Notes: generated from the sequence alone by a model not told the origin. 64,000 bases of DNA from Bin55 sp963664665 (GCA_963664665.2 CAXXMH010000004.1:310001-374000); one strand, 5' to 3'; shown: positions 28,088-36,728, counted from the stretch's first letter. Numbers and translations are program-made.

Positions 28088-29317
28088 ATGTGGCGCGGAA
28101 GCGAGGGCCGCGTTCGTCTAGTAGCACGATTAGCCCTATGTTTGGGATTATTAAATAGTGGTCCGCACTTCGCGGACGAAGTTAGACAGATGGATTTAGG
28201 CGAGCTTGAAGCGATCAAGCCCGTCATGCAAGGTTGGATTGACGATAAAACACTGCCTAGCGCGGCCGTTTTGGTACTACATCATGGCGACAAGGTGTTT
28301 GAACATCACGTTGGTTCACTTGACCTAGAACTCGGCACAGCTGTCGAACCAGATTCACTCTATCGAATCTACTCCATGACGAAGCCAATCGCAGCAGTTG
28401 CCGCGATGATGCTGGTTGAAGATGGCAGACTAACGCTTGACGATCCTATTTCAAATATCCTTCCTGAGTTCGCCGATCTGAAGGTTTTGGTCGACGGTGT
28501 TCAACTGCCGGCTAAGCCAATGACCTTGAGACACCTACTGTCACACAGCTCAGGACTTTCATACGGCTATTACGGCGACACCGAAGTAGACCGTCTATAT
28601 CGCGATGCTGGATTGATTGACGATTGGGACTATTTAGTACCGACCACGCACGATCTGGTGGTTGCGTTAAGCGAGTTGCCATTGCTGTTTCAGCCTGGCG
28701 AACGATTCCACTATAGCTTTGCATCTGATGTCGTTGGCGAGATCGTGTCTCGTGCGAGCAACATGCGATTGGACGACTTCATGACGCAAGCGCTTTGGGA
28801 GCCATTAGGCATCGAAGACGCCTATTTCGATGTACCAGAGAGCGAATTAGCTCGGTTTGGAACTAATCAGTATCCCTATCGCGAGAACTCGTTTCCCCTC
28901 CAAGACACGCCACGAGTCGATCCTGAATTCCGAGATGTGACGTTCTTGTCAGGCGGAGGCGGATTGGTGATGTCAATTCACGACTTTGGCAAATTCGCTC
29001 AGTTCATCTTGGACGGCTTAAAGGGTCGCGAAGATGCGTTGTTAAGTAAGTCGAATCTTCAGGAAATGGTGAAGAATCAGCTATCAACAGACCCAGATGG
29101 TTTTCAGTACGGGCTTGGGTTTGGAATTCGTAAACGCCCAGATCCATTCGACCAAACACGAACACTTGATACGTATTACTGGGGTGGCGCGGCCGGCACG
29201 TCGTTCTGGGTCGATCCTGAGCATGAACTTGCTGTCGTTTTTTTCACGCAATTAATAGGCGCACCGAATGAACCGACGGAAGTGATTGCGAGTACCGTTT
29301 ACGACTCCTTTGAATAG
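28088..29317 (+). CDS. Exported serine hydrolase, beta-lactamase/esterase class C fold
   Basis: The 409-residue protein has an N-terminal signal-like stretch (about residues 8-29) and the SxxK motif SMTK at residues 96-99, which carries the nucleophile. YSF in GERFHYSFASD is the likely Tyr motif. Together these place it in the beta-lactamase/transpeptidase-like esterase family (EstB-like), not necessarily an antibiotic-resistance enzyme. A purine-rich AAGAAGGGGGG stretch lies upstream of the start. Substrate is unknown; esterase or peptidase activity is inferred. Confidence 0.85.
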   Translation: MWRGSEGRVRLVARLALCLGLLNSGPHFADEVRQMDLGELEAIKPVMQGWIDDKTLPSAAVLVLHHGDKVFEHHVGSLDLELGTAVEPDSLYRIYSMTKPIAAVAAMMLVEDGRLTLDDPISNILPEFADLKVLVDGVQLPAKPMTLRHLLSHSSGLSYGYYGDTEVDRLYRDAGLIDDWDYLVPTTHDLVVALSELPLLFQPGERFHYSFASDVVGEIVSRASNMRLDDFMTQALWEPLGIEDAYFDVPESELARFGTNQYPYRENSFPLQDTPRVDPEFRDVTFLSGGGGLVMSIHDFGKFAQFILDGLKGREDALLSKSNLQEMVKNQLSTDPDGFQYGLGFGIRKRPDPFDQTRTLDTYYWGGAAGTSFWVDPEHELAVVFFTQLIGAPNEPTEVIASTVYDSFE

Positions 29318-29385
29318 CTCTACGAGCATTCCACAGCGTTACACATGGGAATTACATACTAGCTGATCCTATATAAACTTGAGTC

Positions 29386-30573
29386 ATGCGGACTTACACC
29401 TATCAGGCGAAACTGTCGCGTACGAGTCACGCGAATCTACAGGATTTCCTTGAGCAACAGCGCCTACTTTACAACGGGGCGTTGCAGGAGCGAATCGACT
29501 GCTACCGAAAAACTAGCAGAACACTCACAGCCTTCGATCAATATAAATCCCTTACCACCATTCGGGCGCAGGATGAGTGGTTCGCCAAATACCACCTTCA
29601 GAGCCAGCGTTCAGCGTTGTTACGCCTCGACAAGGCGTACAAGCGATTTTTCAAGCACCGTGGGTTCCCACGATTTCGCGGGCGCGGGCGTATGCGGTCG
29701 TTTGAAGCGACAGGTATACGACCTGCGTTCAATGATCGTTACGGGGTGGTCAAGATCAAGGGGATCGGTCGCATTCGGTGGTGCCGCGATGAACGCTGCA
29801 CGAAGGATCAAGTCAAGCTCGTTCGGATCGTCAAGTTCCCGAATGGCGTGTACGTCCAGTTAATCTGCGAGGTCGAGCCTCAAGTCAAAGGTCTGGACGC
29901 GACGATTGGTATCGACGTAGGCGTCAAGCAACGGGCAGTGCTTTCGGACGGCACGATGATTCCAAAACACGAGGTAGACAACACCCGAATCAAGCGGTTG
30001 CAACGCAAGGTTGCAAAGGCAAAACGAGGGTCGAACAGCCGCCGGAAGAAAGTGATGTATCTACGTAAGGCGCATCATCGCCAAACGATTCGTCATCGCA
30101 ATGACTTGCACGCGATCACCACGTCAATCGTCCGCAATCATGGAAAACGAGTGGTCGTCGAGGATTTACTGATCGGGAACATGACGGCGCACGGTGGATC
30201 ACACAAGCGCGGTCTAAATCGATCCATTCTGGAACAGAACTGGGGTCAATTCACCCAACAACTCGCATACAAGGCTGAAAGTGCTGGTGGCGTGTTGGTG
30301 AAAGTCGACCCTAAAAACACGACGCAACGATGTTCCGCTTGTGGCGCATTGCCACAGGTGAAACTGACGTTGGCTGACAGGTGGTACTACTGTGCTGCGT
30401 GCGGCCATTCGGAAGATCGGGACATCAACGCGTCCAAGAATATTCTGCTTGAGGGTTTACGAGCTCTCAGCTCGGGTGGGAAAATCCCCGAGGCGTGGGT
30501 AGAAGGAAGAGCAACGGCATCCGGTGGGAAGCCGTCCACGCAGAACGGTAGATTAGGATCGTCTAAACTATAG
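29386..30573 (+). CDS. tnpB: TnpB, RNA-guided nuclease of the IS200/IS605 superfamily
   Basis: TnpB proteins are transposon-encoded, omega-RNA-guided DNA nucleases and the ancestors of Cas12. The 395-residue protein has an N-terminal helix-turn-helix-like part and a split RuvC domain with Asp177 (GIDVGVK), Glu259 (VVVEDL) and Asp346 (DRDINASKN). Its zinc finger is Cys316, Cys319, Cys336, Cys339. All catalytic residues are intact. No tnpA transposase is adjacent, so it is a stand-alone copy. The hydrophilic C-terminal tail overlaps the likely guide-RNA region. Confidence 0.93.
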   Translation: MRTYTYQAKLSRTSHANLQDFLEQQRLLYNGALQERIDCYRKTSRTLTAFDQYKSLTTIRAQDEWFAKYHLQSQRSALLRLDKAYKRFFKHRGFPRFRGRGRMRSFEATGIRPAFNDRYGVVKIKGIGRIRWCRDERCTKDQVKLVRIVKFPNGVYVQLICEVEPQVKGLDATIGIDVGVKQRAVLSDGTMIPKHEVDNTRIKRLQRKVAKAKRGSNSRRKKVMYLRKAHHRQTIRHRNDLHAITTSIVRNHGKRVVVEDLLIGNMTAHGGSHKRGLNRSILEQNWGQFTQQLAYKAESAGGVLVKVDPKNTTQRCSACGALPQVKLTLADRWYYCAACGHSEDRDINASKNILLEGLRALSSGGKIPEAWVEGRATASGGKPSTQNGRLGSSKL

Positions 30574-30578
30574 TTCCC
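30440..30578 (+). ncRNA. Possible omega-RNA scaffold overlapping the tnpB 3' end
   Basis: In IS200/IS605 elements the guide RNA scaffold covers the 3' end of tnpB and the right end of the element. Here that stretch holds a small perfect hairpin (CGAGCT / AGCTCG at 30460-30474) and a GGTGGG-AAAA-TCCCC pairing, both inside the low-complexity C-terminal tail. The boundaries are guesses; the 3' limit is set just beyond the stop codon. Confidence 0.35.
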
Positions 30579-30587
30579 TTACACATT

Positions 30588-30620
30588 GATACGGTTCGCG
30601 AAAGAGCAAAAAACCGTATC
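30588..30620. other. 9-bp inverted repeat between tnpB and the next gene
   Basis: GATACGGTT pairs perfectly with AACCGTATC across a 15-base loop. No T-run follows it, so it is a poor terminator. It may be part of the element end or an operator for the OB-fold/thiolase genes downstream. Confidence 0.45.
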
Positions 30621-30658
30621 CGCTAAAATCAGAGGTAGCCGTTTGCAGAGAGGGAAGG

Positions 30659-31072
30659 ATGTCGGACGGACCACTGCCAGTCGTTAGTTATTTGAAGATG
30701 CCGGAAGGGGGCGACCCCTATATTGAAGGGCATCGTTGTGACCAATGCGGTGCAGTTTTTCTCGGCGCACGACAGCACTGTTCAAAGTGTGGGGCCCGCG
30801 ACTCGATGACGGCAATCCAGTTGTCTAAACGCGGCTCTCTCTACTCGTATTCCATCGTTCATCGCTCGTTTCCTGGAATCGACGTACCGTATGTCTCGGC
30901 TATCGTCGATCTGGAAGGAGGCGGAACGATTAAAGGAAACCTAATCGGAATTGAAGCTGACCCGGAGAAGATCAGTTTCGACATGCCGGTTGAGGTGGTA
31001 TTCGATGACGCACTCGGTCGAAAGGACGCTGACGGAAACAGCTACCTTTCGTATTTTTTTAAACCCGCTTAA
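30659..31072 (+). CDS. Zn-ribbon OB-fold (DUF35) acyl-CoA-binding protein
   Basis: The 137-residue protein has a rubredoxin-like zinc ribbon (CDQC about residues 27-30, CSKC about 41-44) followed by an OB-fold. DUF35 proteins of this kind pair with thiolases or steroid retro-aldolases and bind the CoA substrate. A GGAAGG Shine-Dalgarno lies 0-6 bases from the ATG region. The thiolase starts 13 bp downstream, so the two should form one enzyme. Confidence 0.88.
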   Translation: MSDGPLPVVSYLKMPEGGDPYIEGHRCDQCGAVFLGARQHCSKCGARDSMTAIQLSKRGSLYSYSIVHRSFPGIDVPYVSAIVDLEGGGTIKGNLIGIEADPEKISFDMPVEVVFDDALGRKDADGNSYLSYFFKPA

Positions 31073-31085
31073 CTAGGAGAGAGTT

Positions 31086-32231
31086 ATGGCAGACGCTTAC
31101 ATCGTCGGCGTAGATATGATCAAGTTCGGTCGATTCCCTGAGAAATCGGTTCCGCAACTTGGGGCAGAAGCTGCGCTGCTAGCACTTGACGACTGCGGCT
31201 TGTCCGTAAAAGACATGCAAGCTTTGTATTGCGGTAATCTCAACCAAGCAAGCGGCATGGTAGGACAACGAATCTTGCAGGAGATTGGCCAAACCGGTAT
31301 CCCCGTCGTCAATGTTTCAAACGCCTGCGCGACGGGTGCAACTGCATTTCGCGAAGCTTGGATGTCAGTCAAAGCTGATGTCTATGACATAGTGCTTGCG
31401 GTCGGTGTCGAACAGATGGGTAAAGGTCTACTTGGTGGCGGTGGCGGTTCGAAAGGGATTTCGAAAGAAGGGCTACTAGGTTCGGGTACGATGCCGTCAG
31501 TATTTGCCGAAGCCGGTCTCGAACATACACGCAATCATGGTACGACGTTCGAGCAATTCGCGAAAGTCTCGGTGAAGAATCATCACCACTCAACCATGAA
31601 CGCGAAAGCGATGTACCAGATCGAAACGCCTCTTGAAGTGGTCATGAACGCAGAAATGATTTCGTATCCGAATACGAAGCTCATGTGCTCGGTAAATGTG
31701 GATGGTTCTGCGGCGGCGGTGGTCGCTTCCGAGCAGAAGGTGCGGGAACTTGGCTTGATGGATCGCGCGGTCAAGGTTCGCGCGTCGGTACTGACGTCAG
31801 ATCCTTGGCAAGAACGCGATTTGGTTATGCCAGACGTTAATTCGTGCACTCGAATGGCGTCGAAGGCGGCGTATGAAATGGCCGGTGTTGGTCCGGAGGA
31901 CATCGATTTGGTCGAGCTGCACGATTGCTTTGCGACCGCCGAAATTCTTCATTATGAGAACTTAGGTCTTTGCGAGGAAGGCGGTGCGGGTAAATTGATT
32001 GACGACGGTGACGTTGAGTTGGGTGGTCGCATCCCAGTCAACGTATCGGGTGGTCTACTTTCGAAGGGGCATCCACTGGGCGCGACGGGGATTGCGAACA
32101 TTTATGAGGTAAGTACGCATCTTCGGGGCGAAGGCGGACGCCGTCAAGTAGAGAATGCCAAAATCGGGTTGACTCATGTGATTGGTCTCGGCAGCGCTTG
32201 TGGCATACACATCCTTGAGAAAGCTGCGTAG
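31086..32231 (+). CDS. Thiolase-family acetyl-CoA acetyltransferase, SCP-x type
   Basis: The 381-residue thiolase has the nucleophilic Cys81 in SNACATGATAF, a HDCFATAEI block, and the GHPLGATG motif near the C-terminus. All thiolase catalytic elements are therefore present. It is closest in layout to SCP-x/acetyl-CoA acetyltransferases that work with a DUF35 partner, here encoded just upstream. AGGAGAG precedes the start. The probable role is beta-keto-acyl-CoA cleavage; the acyl chain is unknown. A second, cysteine-less pair lies at 56.2-57.8 kb. Confidence 0.9.
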   Translation: MADAYIVGVDMIKFGRFPEKSVPQLGAEAALLALDDCGLSVKDMQALYCGNLNQASGMVGQRILQEIGQTGIPVVNVSNACATGATAFREAWMSVKADVYDIVLAVGVEQMGKGLLGGGGGSKGISKEGLLGSGTMPSVFAEAGLEHTRNHGTTFEQFAKVSVKNHHHSTMNAKAMYQIETPLEVVMNAEMISYPNTKLMCSVNVDGSAAAVVASEQKVRELGLMDRAVKVRASVLTSDPWQERDLVMPDVNSCTRMASKAAYEMAGVGPEDIDLVELHDCFATAEILHYENLGLCEEGGAGKLIDDGDVELGGRIPVNVSGGLLSKGHPLGATGIANIYEVSTHLRGEGGRRQVENAKIGLTHVIGLGSACGIHILEKAA

Positions 32232-32309
32232 CTTTCGACTGGTCAATCTGTCGGTCAGAGTTATAAGGTAATCGGCTTGCCTTCAGTATAGGTGCCTGAT
32301 TTACGATAA

Positions 32310-32342
32310 GCGCCGCTTGTCCGAGGATGAGCGGCGTTTTTT
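32310..32342 (+). terminator. Rho-independent terminator after the thiolase
   Basis: CGCCGCT pairs with AGCGGCG across a 12-base loop, followed by a run of six T. It lies between the thiolase and the phosphoesterase gene. Confidence 0.85.
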
Positions 32343-32354
32343 AATGGCAATCTC

Positions 32355-32840
32355 ATGAAGATCGGTGTTGTTTGCGACACGCACAACAATGTGCGGAACG
32401 TAAAACGAATCGTTGAATTGTTCAACGAAGCACGCGTTCAACGTGTAATACACACGGGTGACATCACCAAAGGATCAACTCTCGATTTGTTTGGTACGTT
32501 GACCTGTCCACTATATGGTGTGTTCGGTAACAACGATGTTGAACGCGAAGGACTAGCAGAGGCACTCACGCGACACCAGTTTGAGTTTCAGGATCCGCCG
32601 TTGCGTCTTCGATGGCACGGGCGATCCATATTAGTCGTGCACGATCCTGCTACGCTTGCAAATATCGATTTAGGAGATTCGGAACTGGTTTTGCACGGCC
32701 ACACTCACCTGAATCGCGAGGAGCGCAGCTCACAGCGTCTGATCTTCAATCCAGGTGAATGCGCTGGGCAGATGGTCGGGTATAACGCTGTTGGTGTAGT
32801 GGATTTGACGAACCTAGAGGTTGAGCTTCTTAGGTTCTAG
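32355..32840 (+). CDS. YfcE/MJ0936-type metallophosphoesterase
   Basis: The 161-residue protein carries the calcineurin-like metal motifs VCDTHNN, HTGDITKG, FGNNDVE, VVHDP and LHGHTHLN. The third-last motif has HD where the family often has HG. Small proteins of this type are phosphodiesterases on simple or unknown substrates. It is convergent with the DUF1499 gene (23-bp gap). Confidence 0.9.
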   Translation: MKIGVVCDTHNNVRNVKRIVELFNEARVQRVIHTGDITKGSTLDLFGTLTCPLYGVFGNNDVEREGLAEALTRHQFEFQDPPLRLRWHGRSILVVHDPATLANIDLGDSELVLHGHTHLNREERSSQRLIFNPGECAGQMVGYNAVGVVDLTNLEVELLRF

Positions 32841-32863
32841 TTTCCGATATCGGCGAAATCCAC

Positions 32864-33679
32864 TTAGGGGCTGGTTTCGAGTTCGCCGCCAACCATCTCG
32901 GCAAGATCGCTGAGGAAGCTGCGAATGCGATCCGCATTCTTGCCTAAGTCCGTTTGACCGATACGTGAAACCGAGTGTAAGTCGACGGATGCTGTACCGG
33001 CATCGCTATCGCCTCGAACTCGAATAACCACGTCGTCCTTAAACCCGAACCAAAATGTAGTCGCGATCGCTTCGATCGTCCCTTGCTCGGGATTCTGCGT
33101 CACAATTTCCCATCCACGATTTTCAACCAGTTCAAGCCCGGCTGCATACGCACGACTTTCTGATGTATCTAGAACGAGAGTCTGAATGTCGTCGAAGGCT
33201 CCTTGATGCAGTTCCTTCGTGCGATCATCTAATTCGACCGGATTAGAGGCCGGTCCACGTCGCGCGATCGCTTTCTGCGAGAATGCGGGCGGATCGATCA
33301 AATCTGTAGACACGTTGTAAGCCACCGGATTATTGACGGACTTGTTGTAGAGGATGGCTGCATAACCAGCTAACGAGAAGCAAATCACAAACGCGATAAA
33401 CATGGTGAAGAGACCGTAAGGTTGCTTTCGTAGCACCGCTACGAACAGTGTCCCGATTGTGAGCAGTGCGACGAGAAGGCTTAACCCAAATCCCAGTAGC
33501 ACCAAAATGCTGCTTATCGCGAAGGGTGCAATCCCGAATTTAAAAAGCGATGCGCCGCCAACAGCAAGAACGAGGCAGACGCACGCACTGGAAATAAGAA
33601 CTCGAACCCACGTCCGCATCGATGGTTTCAGAAACCTATCTTTTAATGTAAACGTGATTATCCACTGCGAAGCCCGCAA
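32864..33679 (-). CDS. Membrane protein with C-terminal DUF1499 domain
   Basis: The 271-residue protein has an N-terminal membrane part with about three helices (about residues 25-120). It then has a soluble DUF1499 domain ending in the typical GFKDDVVIRVR and SVSRIGQTDLGKNADRIRSF blocks. The function of DUF1499 is not known. It lies 15 bp after rmuC on the same strand and may be co-transcribed with it. Confidence 0.82.
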   Translation of the reverse strand: MRASQWIITFTLKDRFLKPSMRTWVRVLISSACVCLVLAVGGASLFKFGIAPFAISSILVLLGFGLSLLVALLTIGTLFVAVLRKQPYGLFTMFIAFVICFSLAGYAAILYNKSVNNPVAYNVSTDLIDPPAFSQKAIARRGPASNPVELDDRTKELHQGAFDDIQTLVLDTSESRAYAAGLELVENRGWEIVTQNPEQGTIEAIATTFWFGFKDDVVIRVRGDSDAGTASVDLHSVSRIGQTDLGKNADRIRSFLSDLAEMVGGELETSP

Positions 33680-33694
33680 TGGATTGGCACGGTT

Positions 33695-34768
33695 TCAGGA
33701 GGCATCATCGGTTGAGTCCTGACCATTGCGCAATGCCTCTGGCGCTGACTCGTCATTTCCGACCAAATTCGTGCTCCCACTTTGCATCTTTTGAACCTTC
33801 GAATTGATTTTGCGCGAGGACGTCACGACTTCATCGGTTTTAGAGAGTACCGATGTCAGGCGTTTTTTGAACTCCTCAGTTCGTTTCTGAAGTCGTTCTG
33901 CGTCTTTCGCAACTTCAGCGAGTCCGATAAGGACCTCTTCAGCAGCGCGTTGTACGTTCATGGTGTTTACGACGGAGCGGATGGTGTTTAAGGCAGCCAT
34001 GAGGGTGGAAGGAGACACGATGTATACATGTCTCCTGTGGGATGTTTCAGTAATCGATGGGCTTGAAGAGTAGATTTCCGCGAAGATCGCCTCTGAAGGA
34101 ACAAACATCAAAGCGAATTCAGATGTCACTCCCGTGATGATGTACTTGCTTGCGATGTCCTCAATCAGTCTCTTGATAGCTTGTTCGAACTGTTTCCGAG
34201 CCGCGTTTTGGTCATCCGGCGTTGGCGCGTCGATGATATTTCGGTAGAGCTCACTTGGGAATTTAGCATCAATACCAATCGGTCCAGGCGGATCGGGTAG
34301 CTTGAGAAAACAATCAAACGTTACGTAGTTTCCGTCTGCGTTATCGACACGATGCTGGAACTCATATAGCTCAGCGGGGAGTGCCGTAGTCACAATGTCC
34401 TTCAATTGACTCTCGCCGAACAGACCACGCTTATTTGGATTGTCAAAGATCCGTTTTACGCCAGATACGCTTTCGTTTAAATCGCTTACGCTCTTCGTAA
34501 CACTCTCCTTAAACTCGTTTATCACTGCCAGCCTTTCGCGTACTTTTGCGAGTAATTCGGTGTTTTCTTTACTACGTTCTGCAGCGTCTTCACGACCTTT
34601 GTGAAGTCCTGTGTCCAAAGCTTGCCTCAACGTCTCGGCATCGGTTTTTTGCCTTTGATCCATTTCCTGAAGCGTTTTCACCAGTTGATTCCGTGTCGTT
34701 ATCGTGTACACCAGCACTCCAATCGCTATCAAACCCAGAACGGTTAACACGATATATAGTGGCTCCAT
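33695..34768 (-). CDS. rmuC: DNA recombination protein RmuC
   Basis: RmuC limits inversion at short repeats and is thought to act as a nuclease-like factor in recombination. The 357-residue protein has an N-terminal membrane segment (residues 4-22), a coiled coil (about 25-115) and the RmuC domain with GESQLKDIV, IDAKFPSELYRN and FALMFVPSEAIFAEI. It is divergent from glyS. Confidence 0.93.
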   Translation of the reverse strand: MEPLYIVLTVLGLIAIGVLVYTITTRNQLVKTLQEMDQRQKTDAETLRQALDTGLHKGREDAAERSKENTELLAKVRERLAVINEFKESVTKSVSDLNESVSGVKRIFDNPNKRGLFGESQLKDIVTTALPAELYEFQHRVDNADGNYVTFDCFLKLPDPPGPIGIDAKFPSELYRNIIDAPTPDDQNAARKQFEQAIKRLIEDIASKYIITGVTSEFALMFVPSEAIFAEIYSSSPSITETSHRRHVYIVSPSTLMAALNTIRSVVNTMNVQRAAEEVLIGLAEVAKDAERLQKRTEEFKKRLTSVLSKTDEVVTSSRKINSKVQKMQSGSTNLVGNDESAPEALRNGQDSTDDAS

Positions 34769-34945
34769 GGCAAGACCTCTCTAACAGCTCGCTCAATCTT
34801 AAGATGTATTTTCAGGACGACCAACTCGGGATCTAACGCCAGAAGCTTGGCTCCGTTCGTGGTCACGTCTACAATTCCGCCGCCTTACGCTGGTCATTCC
34901 AGCGTCCTCCCTGCATCTCGAGCCTGATCTTTGACTACACAAAAT

Positions 34946-36307
34946 ATGGATGAGCTGGTGGCGCTGTGCAAGCGGCGAGGCTTTCTGTTCCAATCCAGTG
35001 AGATTTACGGTGGTCTCCAGGGTGCGTATGACTACGGTCCACTCGGAGTTGAACTAAAGAACAACCTGAAGGCGGCATGGTGGTCCGCTATGGTGCATGA
35101 ACGCGATGACGTTGAAGGACTGGACGCATCGATTCTTACGCATCGTTCGGTTCTGCACTATTCAGGTCACGAAGAGACCTTCACGGACCCATTGGTCGAC
35201 TGTCGTGTCTGCAAGAAACGGTCGCGCGCGGATCACGTCGAAAATGGCAAGTGCCCGCATTGTGGTTCGTCGTCACTCACCGATCCTCGCCCCTTCAATC
35301 TGATGTTTAAGACGACCATCGGACCGGTAGAAGACGGCGACGACATCGCATATTTACGTCCCGAGACCGCACAGGCGATCTTTACCAACTTCAAAAACGT
35401 TCTCGATTCGACGTCCCGTCAGTTGCCGTTTGGGATCGCGCAGATCGGCAAAGCATTCCGAAACGAAATCACGCCGCGAAACTTCATTTTTCGTGTGCGC
35501 GAATTTGAGCAAATGGAGCTGGAGTTTTTCGTCCAACCCGGAACAGATGAAGCTTGGCATCAACGCTGGGTAGAGAGTCGACTTGCATGGTGGCGCGAAC
35601 AGGGCGTTAGCTCAAACCACCTTTCGTGTTACGACGTTCCTAAAGAGGAGCTGGCACACTACTCAAAAGCGACCGTTGACATCATGTATCGATTTCCACA
35701 CGGTATTGAAGAACTCGAAGGAGTTGCCAACAGAACAGACTTCGATTTGGGCTCGCACACCAAGCAACAGGACGAACTTGACATTCACGCTCGCGTTCAA
35801 CCAAACACTGAATCGACTGCGAAACTTGCGTTTCAGGATCGGCAAACTAACCGATGGATAGTCCCTTACGTTATTGAACCATCTGCCGGGGTGGATAGAG
35901 GAGTGCTCGCCGTCTTGAATGAAGCGTACACCGTTGAGGCACTCGACGGTGGTAAGGAGCGAACGTTACTTCGACTACCTGCTCATCTCGCACCGATTAA
36001 AGCGGCGGTCATACCACTCAAGCGAAACCATCAAGAGATCGTAGCTAAAGCTCAAACTATTCGGAGCGAGCTGCAGAGACTCGGCCTAGGTCGAATCTTC
36101 TTTGAAAACAGCGGGAATATCGGCAAGAGCTACCGCAAGCACGATGAAGTCGGCACGCCCTTCTGTCTGACCGTAGATTTTGAAACGCTTGAGACCGACA
36201 CGGTCACCGTTCGTGATCGCGATTCGATGTCTCAGATCCGGGTCGCGACTCCGGAGCTCGCCGCCTATCTAGCAACGAACCTCAGCGGCTCAACCGTCAG
36301 CGAGTAG
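34946..36307 (+). CDS. glyS: Glycyl-tRNA synthetase, single-chain alpha2 type
   Basis: This class II synthetase charges tRNA-Gly. The 453-residue protein shows SSEIYGGLQGAYDYGPLG at the N-terminus, a Cys-X2-Cys pair and a CPHC motif (about residues 90-115), motif 2 FRNEITPRNFIFRVREFEQM, and a C-terminal anticodon-binding domain. It is the homodimeric type shared with eukaryotes and archaea, not the GlyQ/GlyS heterotetramer usual in gammaproteobacteria. ATG 34946 is preferred; TTG 34931 is possible. The tRNA-Ile gene follows 48 bp on. Confidence 0.95.
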   Translation: MDELVALCKRRGFLFQSSEIYGGLQGAYDYGPLGVELKNNLKAAWWSAMVHERDDVEGLDASILTHRSVLHYSGHEETFTDPLVDCRVCKKRSRADHVENGKCPHCGSSSLTDPRPFNLMFKTTIGPVEDGDDIAYLRPETAQAIFTNFKNVLDSTSRQLPFGIAQIGKAFRNEITPRNFIFRVREFEQMELEFFVQPGTDEAWHQRWVESRLAWWREQGVSSNHLSCYDVPKEELAHYSKATVDIMYRFPHGIEELEGVANRTDFDLGSHTKQQDELDIHARVQPNTESTAKLAFQDRQTNRWIVPYVIEPSAGVDRGVLAVLNEAYTVEALDGGKERTLLRLPAHLAPIKAAVIPLKRNHQEIVAKAQTIRSELQRLGLGRIFFENSGNIGKSYRKHDEVGTPFCLTVDFETLETDTVTVRDRDSMSQIRVATPELAAYLATNLSGSTVSE

Positions 36308-36355
36308 ATCGAGAAAGCAGGACGCTTTGTCGCTATATCTTAAACTTCCGACCAC

Positions 36356-36696
36356 GGGCCTATAGCTCAGTTGGTTAGAGCAGTGGACTCATCAAAATGG
36401 TGCGCTGGCGATGTGAGTCGTCAGATGAACGGGATGAATTCAGGGAAACCTAAGGTCGACGATAGTTGACTACGGCAATCCTGAGCCAAGCCGAAAGTAC
36501 ACTTTCGGAAGGTGCAGAGACTACCTGAGGACTGGCCGCATGTTTGCGGTCGAGCGTTCTTAATTACAGGGTTTAGAGCGTCCCGCGCCCTGGTTTAGGG
36601 CGGTGAGATAGTCCACGCCGAGTGGAAACACTCGGATGTCCGCAGTGCGGATCGTGAATCCATTGGTCCCAGGTTCGAGTCCTGGTGGGCCCACCA
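36356..36696 (+). tRNA. ileX: tRNA-Ile2(CAU), interrupted by a group I intron
   Basis: The exons are 36356-36392 and 36657-36696. Joined, they fold into a standard cloverleaf: acceptor GGGCCTA/TGGGCCC, D-stem GCTC/GAGC, anticodon stem GTGGA/TCCAT, T-stem CCAGG/CCTGG, discriminator A and encoded CCA. The anticodon loop is CTCATAA, anticodon CAT. The variable loop and the C4-G69, C5-G68 pairs match the tRNA that TilS converts to lysidine-34 to read AUA, so I call Ile2 and not Met. The intron splits the gene after anticodon base 36. Confidence 0.9.
36393..36656 (+). ncRNA. Group I (IC3-type) self-splicing intron, 264 nt
   Basis: P1 is the 5' exon GACTCAT paired with the internal guide GTGAGTC at 36413-36419, ending in the U.G wobble that marks the 5' splice site. 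P4 is TCAGG/CCTGA, inside P-element AATTCAGGGAAACC (36437-36450) and Q-element AATCCTGAGCCAAG (36477-36490). P6a is CCGAAAGT/ACTTTCGG. R is GGTGCAGAGACTA (36511-36523), and P7 pairs GACTA with TAGTC at 36609-36613. P9 is CCGAGTG-GAAA-CACTCGG. The last base is G. There is no ORF. The core closely resembles cyanobacterial tRNA-Leu introns. Confidence 0.93.
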
Positions 36697-36699
36697 CGT

Positions 36700-36728
36700 A
36701 AAACGGCGATGCTAGACATCGCCGTTTT
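36700..36728 (+). terminator. Terminator-like hairpin after tRNA-Ile
   Basis: A perfect 12-bp stem AAAACGGCGATG / CATCGCCGTTTT closes a five-base loop just 3 bp after the tRNA. The A-run and T-run at its two ends make it suitable for both strands. Confidence 0.85.

Noticed and set aside
28088..29317. A class C beta-lactamase resistance gene
   Set aside because: The SxxK and Tyr motifs fit the wider esterase/transpeptidase family, and nothing points specifically to beta-lactam hydrolysis.
29339..30586. TTACACAT as a target-site duplication of the TnpB element
   Set aside because: IS200/IS605-type insertion does not create duplications, so the repeat may be chance; kept only as part of a finding.
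36356..36696. A broken tRNA pseudogene
   Set aside because: The two halves give a perfect cloverleaf once a well-formed group I intron is removed.
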